64,000 nucleotides of DNA. Origin: Shewanella algidipiscicola (GTDB lineage: Bacteria; Pseudomonadota; Gammaproteobacteria; Enterobacterales; Shewanellaceae). Shown here piece by piece: positions 57,968 to 64,000 of this stretch. The first letter of the stretch is position 1, and every line of letters begins with the position of its first letter. The DNA is taken from assembly GCF_003605125.1 (NCBI RefSeq), contig NZ_QPQT01000009.1, forward strand, positions 150,888 through 214,887, read 5' to 3'. The position numbers and the translations under genes are program-made. A model generated the notes under the pieces. The model saw only the letters and a list, made by a program, of their open reading frames with translations. It ran no database searches and was not told the origin of the DNA.

Positions 57968-58294
57968 TTAATCTTGCTTAATATAGATCTCGTCGTCATC
58001 TTCATCGGCATCTGGGTGCGCGTCACGCCACTCTTGCGCTGCCGCTTCTTTTGCCGCTAACGCTTCTGTACGCTCTTCACGCTGCTTAGCGCGGCGCTGA
58101 TTGCGTACCATTAGGTTTTCAACGATCTGTTGCAGGGCGCCATTGCCCCACTCTGTCGCTTCCGCTTCGGTTGCAAAGCCAGCTTTTGACTTAGAAACCA
58201 CGGTTTTACGCGCAGTCATACGACGAGTGACTTGTGCACTCCAGCCTTTTTCGGTTTCAACAACACGAAGGGCATACTTTTTATCTTTTAACAT
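57968..58294 (-). CDS. DUF3622 family protein
   Basis: A 108-residue basic-then-acidic protein with a small beta-rich N-terminal half (KYALRVVETEKGWSAQVTRRMTARKTVVSKSKAGFATEAEATEWGNGALQ) matching DUF3622, and a helical, charged C-terminus ending DADEDDDEIYIKQD. The fold resembles small RNA- or nucleic-acid-associated proteins, an inference only. Monocistronic, with its own terminator. Confidence 0.75.
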   Translation of the reverse strand: MLKDKKYALRVVETEKGWSAQVTRRMTARKTVVSKSKAGFATEAEATEWGNGALQQIVENLMVRNQRRAKQREERTEALAAKEAAAQEWRDAHPDADEDDDEIYIKQD

Positions 58295-58850
58295 GATTCA
58301 GTCCTAACATAAGTAAAGGCATAGATCTTCGAGTGTCTAAATATCTACCACCGGTTGGGCGAGGCCCGCGATGGGTTTTGCCCGAAAGGCGGCTATTGTA
58401 GTCTCCTTTGCACAAAACTCAATCATGGGCGAGTGAATAATACTAATCAATTTAAATAAGGGGTCAATTTTAATAACCAAAAAAGCGCTAACATCAGGTG
58501 CGTTAAAGTATAAGCCATTATTAAGATTGAGCTTAATGACATATTCACCCTCGTTTTTAGCGACGCTAAGCCCAGCTAAATATATCGTCTAACGGCCTAG
58601 TCATCTACAGCCGACGTTCGATATTACAGGTGCCTTAATCCCCCCTTAACCACACAAGGTGTCTTACGTACCACTTAAACGCTATACTTCCACCCAGCCA
58701 TTGATAGCCCATGGCTCCCATGCCTGCACATTTACTCGCCATGTTTTAGCGAATAATTAGCGATTTTTCAGTAAATCCTGTAAGATGCACGCCCGCCAGC
58801 GTACCTGGCACCTGAATTTTGCTGCCCATGCAGCCCCAAGAGACCCATCT
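58295..58850. other. Promoter/leader region between DUF3622 and the helicase
   Basis: About 556 bases with no other gene. The helicase frame runs from 58785, but the protein start is at 58851, so the upstream stretch is probably a long 5' leader, as is common for DEAD-box helicase mRNAs. A GC-rich segment (58355-58395) can fold. Confidence 0.4.
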
Positions 58851-60284
58851 ATGAGTTTTACCTCCCTAGGTTTATCCGCCCCTATCTTAAAAGCTGTAGC
58901 CAATAAAGGTTATGAAACACCCTCTCCAATTCAAGCCCAGGCGATTCCAGCCGTGTTAGAAGGTAAGGATGTAATGGCGGCGGCACAAACCGGCACGGGC
59001 AAAACCGCAGGCTTTACCCTGCCACTGCTCGAATTGCTAAGCAAAGGAGAACGTGCTCGCGCCAAACAAGTGCGCGCACTGGTGTTAACCCCAACTCGGG
59101 AGCTGGCTGCACAGATAGCAGAAAGCGTCACCACTTACGGCAAATATTTACCCCTGCGTAGCGCCGTAGTATTTGGCGGCGTCGGCATCGGCCCGCAAAT
59201 CAGCCAAATTAATCGTGGCGTCGATATTTTAGTGGCCACCCCAGGGCGTTTACTCGACCTCTATAACCAACGCGCCGTTAGCTTTAGTCAACTGGAAGTG
59301 CTAGTGCTCGATGAAGCCGACCGCATGCTGGATATGGGCTTTATCCACGACATCAAAAAAATCTTGGCCGTACTCCCCGCCAAGCGTCAAAATCTGATGT
59401 TTTCGGCCACCTTCTCCGATGAGATCCGCACCCTAGCCAAAGGCTTGGTTAACAATCCGGTCGAAATCTCGGTAACGCCACGTAACACCACAGCCAATAC
59501 GGTAGAGCAGTTAATTTGCCCAGTAGACAAGACGCAAAAATCGGCTGCACTGGTGCAATTAATCAAGCAACACGATTGGCAACAAGTATTGGTCTTTAGC
59601 CGCACCAAGCATGGAGCTAACCGCCTCGCTAAGAGCTTAGATGCCAAAGGCATCACTGCTGCGGCCATTCATGGTAATAAGAGCCAAGGCGCGCGCACCA
59701 AGGCGCTGGCTAACTTTAAAAGTGGTGAAGTCCGCGTATTGGTTGCGACCGATATTGCCGCTCGTGGCCTCGATATCGATCAACTACCACAAGTGGTCAA
59801 CTTTGACTTGCCGAACGTGCCAGAGGATTACGTACATCGTATCGGCCGCACTGGTCGCGCCGGCGCCGCAGGTAAAGCAATTTCACTGGTGAGTAGTGAA
59901 GAGAGCAAATTACTTGCCGATATCGAGCGCTTAATAGGTAAAACCCTGCCACGCACCGAAGTGGCAGGCTTTGAGTCGACTCATAAGCTCCCTGAAACAG
60001 ACTTAACACCTAAGCGTCATGGACAAAACCGTGGCCCGCGTAATGCTAAGCCAAATGCCAGTCGCCCAGCGCGTAATAGCGGTGGTCACAACCGCAATGA
60101 TGATAAGCCACAAGGCAACCGTGACGGCCAAAGTAAGCGTCGCAGTGGCAGTGCCGATAAACCAAGCACCGAAAGCCAAAGCCACAACAAGAGCCCATAC
60201 CAAGGTAAGAGCGAGCACAGAGACGGCAACGCCCCGAGTCGTCGCCGTACGCGTCGCCCAAGTGCAGCGCAACCCGCTAAGTAA
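58851..60284 (+). CDS. rhlE: DEAD-box ATP-dependent RNA helicase, RhlE type
   Basis: Unwinds RNA in ribosome assembly or RNA turnover. ~477 residues: Q motif [21 protein letters not shown], motif [11 protein letters not shown], Ia [30 protein letters not shown], and [12 protein letters not shown]. The C-terminal ~110 residues are low-complexity and basic, rich in Asn, Arg, Ser, Gly ([21 protein letters not shown]), as in RhlE and SrmB. The 22-codon upstream extension from 58785 lacks homology to the family start MSFTSLGLS, so it is left out. Confidence 0.9.
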   Translation: MSFTSLGLSAPILKAVANKGYETPSPIQAQAIPAVLEGKDVMAAAQTGTGKTAGFTLPLLELLSKGERARAKQVRALVLTPTRELAAQIAESVTTYGKYLPLRSAVVFGGVGIGPQISQINRGVDILVATPGRLLDLYNQRAVSFSQLEVLVLDEADRMLDMGFIHDIKKILAVLPAKRQNLMFSATFSDEIRTLAKGLVNNPVEISVTPRNTTANTVEQLICPVDKTQKSAALVQLIKQHDWQQVLVFSRTKHGANRLAKSLDAKGITAAAIHGNKSQGARTKALANFKSGEVRVLVATDIAARGLDIDQLPQVVNFDLPNVPEDYVHRIGRTGRAGAAGKAISLVSSEESKLLADIERLIGKTLPRTEVAGFESTHKLPETDLTPKRHGQNRGPRNAKPNASRPARNSGGHNRNDDKPQGNRDGQSKRRSGSADKPSTESQSHNKSPYQGKSEHRDGNAPSRRRTRRPSAAQPAK

Positions 60285-60311
60285 CGCTTATCGATAAGTC
60301 ATAACCACACT

Positions 60312-60341
60312 ATGGTCAGTAGCAATACTGGCCATTTTTTT
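60312..60341 (+). terminator. Intrinsic terminator after rhlE
   Basis: ATGGTCAGTA pairs with TACTGGCCAT (one T-G pair, loop GCAA) followed by TTTTTT. Confidence 0.88.
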
Positions 60342-60525
60342 ATCTGCATCACCAGCAGTAATTCGCTGCATATCAGCTCACGCACCTCCCCCGTTTGCCC
60401 CTCAACAAAGTAACATCGATATCTCGCTATCATTTAAGGAAAGTAATCGTGATATGGATAATGAATGGGCAAGCGTGACGAGATCAAATAGGCAGGATAA
60501 TATGACAGCACTGCAAAGCAACGGT

Positions 60526-60888
60526 TTATTCTTCCTGTTCAACTTGCTCTGTGCCTTGTACTGTTTGTACAGGAACCCACCCTATCTCGCCAGTGGCCCT
60601 TGAGACTCGATACCAACAATTAAGCTCAAAAAGTACTGACAGTTTTTCACCTAACACGGTATTAAGTTCCAATGCATCATAATCATTGAGCAAATGACCA
60701 AACGCGCCACAATCCGACGGTTCAATATATTGAATCGGCGCCCACCCTTGCACACCCGAACTTGTGGTTACCAGCATCCAATTAGGGAATTCATCATCCA
60801 TATGGCCAAGACTTACTCTATCCCCTTGTTTCAAATAGATAGGGTTGGGGTATTCAGAAACATGTTGTTCAACGACTATAACTTCCAT
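60526..60888 (-). CDS. Small protein with two SH3-like repeats
   Basis: About 120 residues, no signal peptide. Two similar units are seen: LKQGDRVSLGHMDDEFPNWMLVTTSSGVQGWAPIQYI and LELNTVLGEKLSVLFELNCWYRVSRATGEIGWVPVQTV, both with the W-x-x-V/S..GWxP pattern of SH3-type domains. It likely binds a peptide or wall component, but the lack of a signal suggests a cytoplasmic place. The frame opens at 60909; ATG 60888 has GGAGAAATCG at good spacing. Function unknown. Confidence 0.65.
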   Translation of the reverse strand: MEVIVVEQHVSEYPNPIYLKQGDRVSLGHMDDEFPNWMLVTTSSGVQGWAPIQYIEPSDCGAFGHLLNDYDALELNTVLGEKLSVLFELNCWYRVSRATGEIGWVPVQTVQGTEQVEQEE

Positions 60889-61001
60889 CGATTTCTCCAA
60901 GATAATCATCCCGCTTAGGCGGACAAAAAAGGTTGGCTAACATGATAGGCGCGAAGCCTAGCCAATTGCTGTCGCACCATTTAAAATCATTGCGAAATCG
61001 A

Positions 61002-61631
61002 CTATTTATTATCGCTTGAGGCTATCTTGACACTTAAACCAATTAAGATGGTTCCAGATACTCCCTCAAGCACTCTTGAGTATTTTTGTGATGTTGAGCT
61101 ACTCAACAATATACCGCCTAAACAGGCATAAAACAGATTACAGCATGTTGCCAACACACTAAATAATAAGCCTAAAGTGAGCAATTCACTCGTGGCGTTG
61201 GGTGAGGTAGGATCAATAAACTGCGGTAAAAAAGCAAGAAAGAACATCGCAACCTTAGGGTTTAATACGCTAACGATCACACCCTGCTTGAAAACATGAC
61301 TCTGCTTGCTATTCGTTTGTTCAACGCAAAGTTTAGATTCATTTTTATAACAATGAATAAGCGATTGAACACCGAGATAAAGCAAGTAGATAGCACCTAA
61401 ATACTTTATTACCGCAAACAAAAATGCTGAACTCAAAATTAACGCAGAAAGCCCTAAAATCGCGGCTAACGTGTGGAGCAAATAACCTACGCCCAACCCC
61501 AACGAAGCTTTAATACCCGAATGCATTTTTCCTTTCATTGTGTTTGTTACAATGTAGATAACATCAGGGCCAGGGATCAGATTAATAGAGAGCGCTGCAA
61601 TGACAAACAGCACCAGTGTATTCACTTCCAT
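61002..61631 (-). CDS. LysE/RhtB family amino acid exporter
   Basis: A 209-residue inner-membrane protein with about six helices. The LysE/RhtB signature is clear: LSINLIPGPDVIYIVTNTMKGKMHSGIKASLGLGVGYLLHTLAAILG, then KYLGAIYLLYLGVQSL and GVIVSVLNPKVAMFFLAFLPQFI. It probably exports an amino acid such as threonine, homoserine or lysine; the substrate is not predictable. Next to the accessory scar at 61.7 kb. Confidence 0.87.
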   Translation of the reverse strand: MEVNTLVLFVIAALSINLIPGPDVIYIVTNTMKGKMHSGIKASLGLGVGYLLHTLAAILGLSALILSSAFLFAVIKYLGAIYLLYLGVQSLIHCYKNESKLCVEQTNSKQSHVFKQGVIVSVLNPKVAMFFLAFLPQFIDPTSPNATSELLTLGLLFSVLATCCNLFYACLGGILLSSSTSQKYSRVLEGVSGTILIGLSVKIASSDNK

Positions 61632-61677
61632 TACAATAACATTCCTATGTCAATTTAACGCCTTGCTAAGCCAATTT

Positions 61678-61797
61678 TCACAGTGACATCAGCACTCGCT
61701 GGGCCTGCTTATCTAGGCACTCTAACGCATAACGAAAAGCTGTTCTAGGCATTTTGGCATGGTTAGCTTTCAAGTATTCCACGACGAGTTGAGGTTC
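61678..61797 (-). pseudogene. 3' stub of an AlkD-like DNA alkylation repair gene
   Basis: Reading leftwards into the stop at 61678-61680, the frame gives AEPQLVVEYLKANHAKMPRTAFRYALECLDKQAQRVLMSL, which resembles the end of AlkD-type HEAT-repeat DNA glycosylases (MPRTxxRYALE). Upstream the frame is lost at the start of the 61797 repeat with a stop codon, so only ~40 codons remain. The rest of the gene is not in the window. The insertion of the repeat/IS91 block seems to have replaced its front part. Confidence 0.5.
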
Positions 61798-61931
61798 GGC
61801 TAGCCTAAAGTGTCATTTAAGATCCCGACCTCAACCAGCGTGAACTCTCGCGCCGCTATTTACTATATAAGGTATCACTTCCAGCAAGCTTGGGCTTGTT
61901 CAACACTTGGGATAAGGACGCGGCTGCGCGC
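61797..61931. repeat. Direct repeat copy 1 (~135 bp)
   Basis: About 93% identical (7 substitutions, 2 one-base gaps) to 62503-62639. Both copies start CGGCTAGCC and end GCGGCTGCGCGC and lie either side of the IS91 fragment. On the minus strand the copy contains GTTGAAC (61898-61904), a match to the attC 1R consensus GTTRRRY, next to CCTTATCCCAAGT, so each copy seems to carry the right half of an attC-like palindrome. Confidence 0.8.
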
Positions 61932-61973
61932 ATGTGACACCTCATATTTTTTGGTTCATTATAACTCTATGAA

Positions 61974-62372
61974 GTGTCTACTGTTCTAGGGGCTTACCAT
62001 ATCATCAGTAATATCAATGGGCACGTCAGCTTCGAGTATCTAGACAGCCAAACTCAAACCAATAAAGTGCGTACCTTACCCGCGATAGAGTTCCTATGGT
62101 TAGTGCTTCAGCATGTTTTGCCCAAAGGGTTACGGCGGGTCAGAGATTATGGACTGTTGAGAGGGAGTTGCAGCAAGCTCAGGCAACAGATACAGATACA
62201 GCTGCTGCTCGCTGTCGCTGGTGCGGTATTTCCTATAGTAGAGGATACAAAGCACACCGCAGCAATACGGCCTTGTCCCTGCTGCCAACAGCCAATGAAG
62301 TTTATGGGAGTACATGAGAATAAGCATGCACGACCGACAAGCTTAAAAACACCGCTAAGCAACACTGCCTAA
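61974..62372 (+). pseudogene. IS91-family transposase, C-terminal fragment
   Basis: The 132-codon frame reads as the C-terminal part of a Y2-type IS91 transposase: HIISNINGHVSFEYLDSQTQTNKVRTLPAIEFLWLVLQHVLPKGLRRVRDYGLLRG, then a zinc-type CPCCQQPMKFMGV. Catalytic Tyr residues and most of the ~400-residue enzyme are missing on the left, with stops in frame before 61974 (GTG start is only formal). It is flanked by the direct repeats, so the whole block looks like a decayed IS91-type insertion. IS91 elements move by rolling-circle transposition without target duplications. Confidence 0.75.
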
Positions 62373-62502
62373 CGCCGCTGTTTAAGCGGGTAAGTTCAAG
62401 AATACAGACTTAATAGACCGAAAGAGATGGACTTAAAGGAGGTGATTAAGGCACTGATATAGTGAAGTTAATTAATTAGCTAGCGTTGCTAAGGGATAGT
62501 TA
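62373..62502. other. AT-rich spacer after the transposase fragment
   Basis: No gene or clear terminal sequence is seen. It may contain the 3' end of the IS91-type element. Confidence 0.3.
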
Positions 62503-62639
62503 CGGCTAGCCAAAAGTGTAAATTAAGCTCCCCGACCTAAACCAGCGTGAACTCTCGCGCCGCTATTTACTATATAAAGGTATCACTTCCAGTAAGCTCG
62601 GGCTTGTTCAACACTTGGGATAAGGACGCGGCTGCGCGC
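62503..62639. repeat. Direct repeat copy 2 (~137 bp)
   Basis: Near-identical to 61797-61931. Its right end abuts and overlaps the attC-like site after the SIR2-like gene. Confidence 0.8.
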
Positions 62640-62661
62640 GGCCTATCCTTATTTGTTATAT
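62606..62661 (-). repeat. attC-like site 3' of the SIR2-like gene
   Basis: On the minus strand the sequence just after the stop runs ATATAAC (1L-like), AAATAAGGATA, a GC-rich core GGCCGCGCGCAGCCGCG, TCCTTAT, CCCAAGT and GTTGAAC (fits 1R GTTRRRY). ATAAGGA pairs with TCCTTAT and AACA with TGTT, giving the bulged hairpin typical of attC. It overlaps repeat copy 2. Length 56 bp is at the small end of attC sizes. Confidence 0.5.
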
Positions 62662-63693
62662 TTATTTTGTAACACCTTTACTTGATAGAACACCCTGCTC
62701 TTCTTCCACTAAGTTAAGGGTCCACTCTTGAAGCTCTTTTAACGTTTGTCCTTTAACAAAAGGATTGTCTTGCCAAGGGCTTTGTTGAAGAGTTGCCATG
62801 GCATAAGCATCACAGCTTCTACGGGGGTGAACTGCCGCATAGCTATTAAAAAAGTCATTGTAAATTGCATAGTTTTCTCTGACGATAAAGTCAGCCCAAC
62901 TAGCCTTAACTTCTTCGGAGCTTTTGATATCGATGACCTCGATTAAAGCAAAGTCTTTAACTTGGTTTTCTTGCCATACATCTAATAACAACTTTCTAGC
63001 TTCAGCATCGGTTACAGGCGCACTGTAACCAAATACAGTTACAAAATAAGCGTGTTTTACGTGACGTTGTAGCTCATCCCACTCACCAAATAGTAAGGGG
63101 GCTGCACTATAGTTTTTGTCACTAACTGGGTACAAGAGCTTTGAAGGTGTAAACTGCTTTCCGCAAGAATCACAGCGATTATAAACCCAGCCCTTGGTCT
63201 TACATGGCATACAAGCACCAATAGAAACGCTGCCATGTAAGAAAACTATTCTAGGCATATTTTCAAAACCAACAGCTCTCATATTTCGTTGATAAGCTTG
63301 AGCTAAGAAAGGGTCCCAGTTAAATGTAGCTATAATATCTTTAGGTCTGTGGCTAAGGATTAAGTAATCGTAAATAGTCGGTTCATCAGGTAGTTCCATA
63401 TCACGGAAATACTCTTCAACAGCAGTCTCAATTTCTTGAACGAGCTCTTCATGCTGACCTGATTTAGATAATTGGTCGTAAACAGCCTCAAAGTTGTCAC
63501 CATCATATTTTACGCCGTGTTTCTCAAAGAGATAACCGATCCCTAAAACTTCCACAAGGTTGTACATCAAAGGCAACTTTCGACCATTTTTGTCACCGTT
63601 AGGAAAAGCAGCAAAGCTTGCTCCTGCCCCCAAGATGACCACGTGAGGCGAGTTGTTCTTATTTTCTGATACATCTAATGCTGGTAATGCCAT
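62662..63693 (-). CDS. SIR2-like NAD-binding protein with zinc ribbon
   Basis: A 343-residue cytoplasmic protein with SIR2-family features: NAD loop VVILGAGASF (GAGAS at 22-26), the conserved Asn in TFNWDPFL (Asn125, Asp127), the catalytic His in FLHGS (His153), a zinc ribbon with Cys161, Cys164, Cys174, Cys177, and FGYSAPVTDAEA (222-233), typical of the SIR2-like NAD-handling branch. Standalone or fused proteins of this kind act in phage defence by depleting NAD+; that role is inferred. CTGGAG precedes the ATG. attC-like sequences flank the gene, so it is probably an integron cassette. It may also be an ordinary deacylase-like enzyme. Confidence 0.75.
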   Translation of the reverse strand: MALPALDVSENKNNSPHVVILGAGASFAAFPNGDKNGRKLPLMYNLVEVLGIGYLFEKHGVKYDGDNFEAVYDQLSKSGQHEELVQEIETAVEEYFRDMELPDEPTIYDYLILSHRPKDIIATFNWDPFLAQAYQRNMRAVGFENMPRIVFLHGSVSIGACMPCKTKGWVYNRCDSCGKQFTPSKLLYPVSDKNYSAAPLLFGEWDELQRHVKHAYFVTVFGYSAPVTDAEARKLLLDVWQENQVKDFALIEVIDIKSSEEVKASWADFIVRENYAIYNDFFNSYAAVHPRRSCDAYAMATLQQSPWQDNPFVKGQTLKELQEWTLNLVEEEQGVLSSKGVTK

Positions 63694-63717
63694 TTTGAAC
63701 TCCAGACATGACTATAA

Positions 63718-63773
63718 ATATAACGCCCCCATCAAGCGCCGCAGAATGCGGTCGCTTGGATGGGTTTGTGTAC
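63718..63773 (-). repeat. attC-like site 5' of the SIR2-like gene, interrupted
   Basis: On the minus strand, ACAAACCCATCCAAGCG, a CGCA..TGCG core, CGCTTGATGGGG and GGCGTTATAT form a long imperfect hairpin. The end GGCGTTAT with GTTATAT is the attC 1R form, placed just before the SIR2-like gene. The matching 1L half (expected ATATAAC before ACAAACC) is missing and replaced by other sequence, as if an insertion occurred there. Confidence 0.55.
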
Positions 63774-64000
63774 GCCCAGCATGGGCATGAACTAATGCAA
63801 GCAGTTAGCAATGCAAGCAGTTAGCCACCCATAGTCAATCAATAACATAGCACCATTATTTGCAGATTACTCCTAAATGAGCAAGCAGTTAGCCACCCAT
63901 AGTTAATCAATAACATAGCACCATTATTTGCAGATTACTCCTATGCCGCCCATGATAGGCATCATAAATGAGAAAACTCGTCAAAATGGCAACTGGGGAG
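63771..64000 (+). mobile_element. Probable 5' end of a group IIC intron (continues past the window)
   Basis: Directly after the attC hairpin and TTTGT on the plus strand comes GTGTACGCCCAGCATGGGC (or starting at GTACG), which resembles the group IIC 5' end GUGUGCCCGGCAUGGG. Intron orientation is opposite to the cassette gene, as expected for attC-type IIC introns that recognise the bottom-strand hairpin. No reverse transcriptase is visible in the remaining ~200 bases, so the claim rests on the 5' end and the site only. Confidence 0.4.
63813..63943 (+). repeat. Two near-identical 63-bp tandem repeats
   Basis: Copies at 63813-63875 and 63881-63943 differ at one base and are separated by AATGA. 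The first 13 bases (GCAAGCAGTTAGC) also occur at 63797-63809. They lie within the presumed intron end. Confidence 0.8.

Noticed and set aside
60003..60297. Several long frames on both strands over the end of rhlE
   Set aside because: They result from the repetitive Asn/Arg/Ser-rich C-terminus of the helicase.
62096..62365. Alternative frames over the transposase fragment
   Set aside because: The plus frame at 61974-62372 alone matches an IS91-type transposase.
63797..63943. Repeats could be a CRISPR array
   Set aside because: Only two 63-bp copies with a 5-base gap and no variable spacers of regular length.

Overview
The window reads as a chromosomal segment of a marine or aquatic gammaproteobacterium of the Shewanella type. 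This rests on family content and gene order, not on a database search: cysJIH, a three-subunit pntAA/pntAB/pntB transhydrogenase, cydDC, putA without a DNA-binding domain, ygiF, a DUF47-pit phosphate pair, DUF3010, DUF3622 and TIGR03899-type proteins. Most of it is ordinary housekeeping DNA with short intergenic gaps. No rRNA, tRNA or CRISPR was found.

Layout. 0.1-4.1 kb: a Fur-type Fe(III) uptake operon (substrate-binding protein, permease, ATPase) with a good Fur box and an internal terminator. 4.2-9.9 kb: small conserved hypotheticals, fpr, an Atm1-type ABC exporter and a 58-codon gene. 10-12.9 kb: aroG, a MITE-like element with perfect 19-bp inverted ends, and hemG with a b-type cytochrome-like membrane gene. 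13.2-20.5 kb: a TIGR03899-type gene, cobA, a pldA / degenerate S41-like / peroxiredoxin cluster, DUF3010 and a large anchored protein. 21.1-28.6 kb: cysJIH and, divergently, pntAA-pntAB-pntB. 29-38.5 kb: hldE with a zincin-like gene, lpxL, zapE, fetB, a periplasmic solute-binding protein and glnE.

38.5-45.6 kb is the most interesting core region. It is a co-directional block: lipoprotein, duplicated DUF350 (YjfL-like), membrane-anchored spermidine-synthase-like protein, DUF2170 (YjfI), PspA/IM30 (YjfJ), DUF2491 (YjfK), a 110-aa protein that looks like two ribbon-helix-helix units, and a voltage-gated-type potassium channel. Three copies of one 13-bp palindrome (GACATAWTATGTC) sit at the two promoter regions. 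This suggests one dedicated regulon for membrane, polyamine and ion homeostasis, with a possible autoregulator inside it.

45.8-60.3 kb: ygiF, DUF47-pit with a candidate Pho box, a YgiM-like SH3 protein, putA, cydDC, DUF3622 and a RhlE-type RNA helicase. 60.5-61.6 kb: an SH3-like protein and a LysE/RhtB exporter.

61.7-64 kb is an accessory scar. It holds the 3' stub of an AlkD-like gene, two ~136-bp direct repeats around an IS91-type transposase fragment, a minus-strand SIR2-like gene with attC-like palindromes at both ends (integron-cassette organisation), and at the right edge what looks like the 5' end of a group IIC intron inserted in the upstream attC. A standalone SIR2 protein in a cassette is a plausible anti-phage or abortive-infection gene, but that function is inference.
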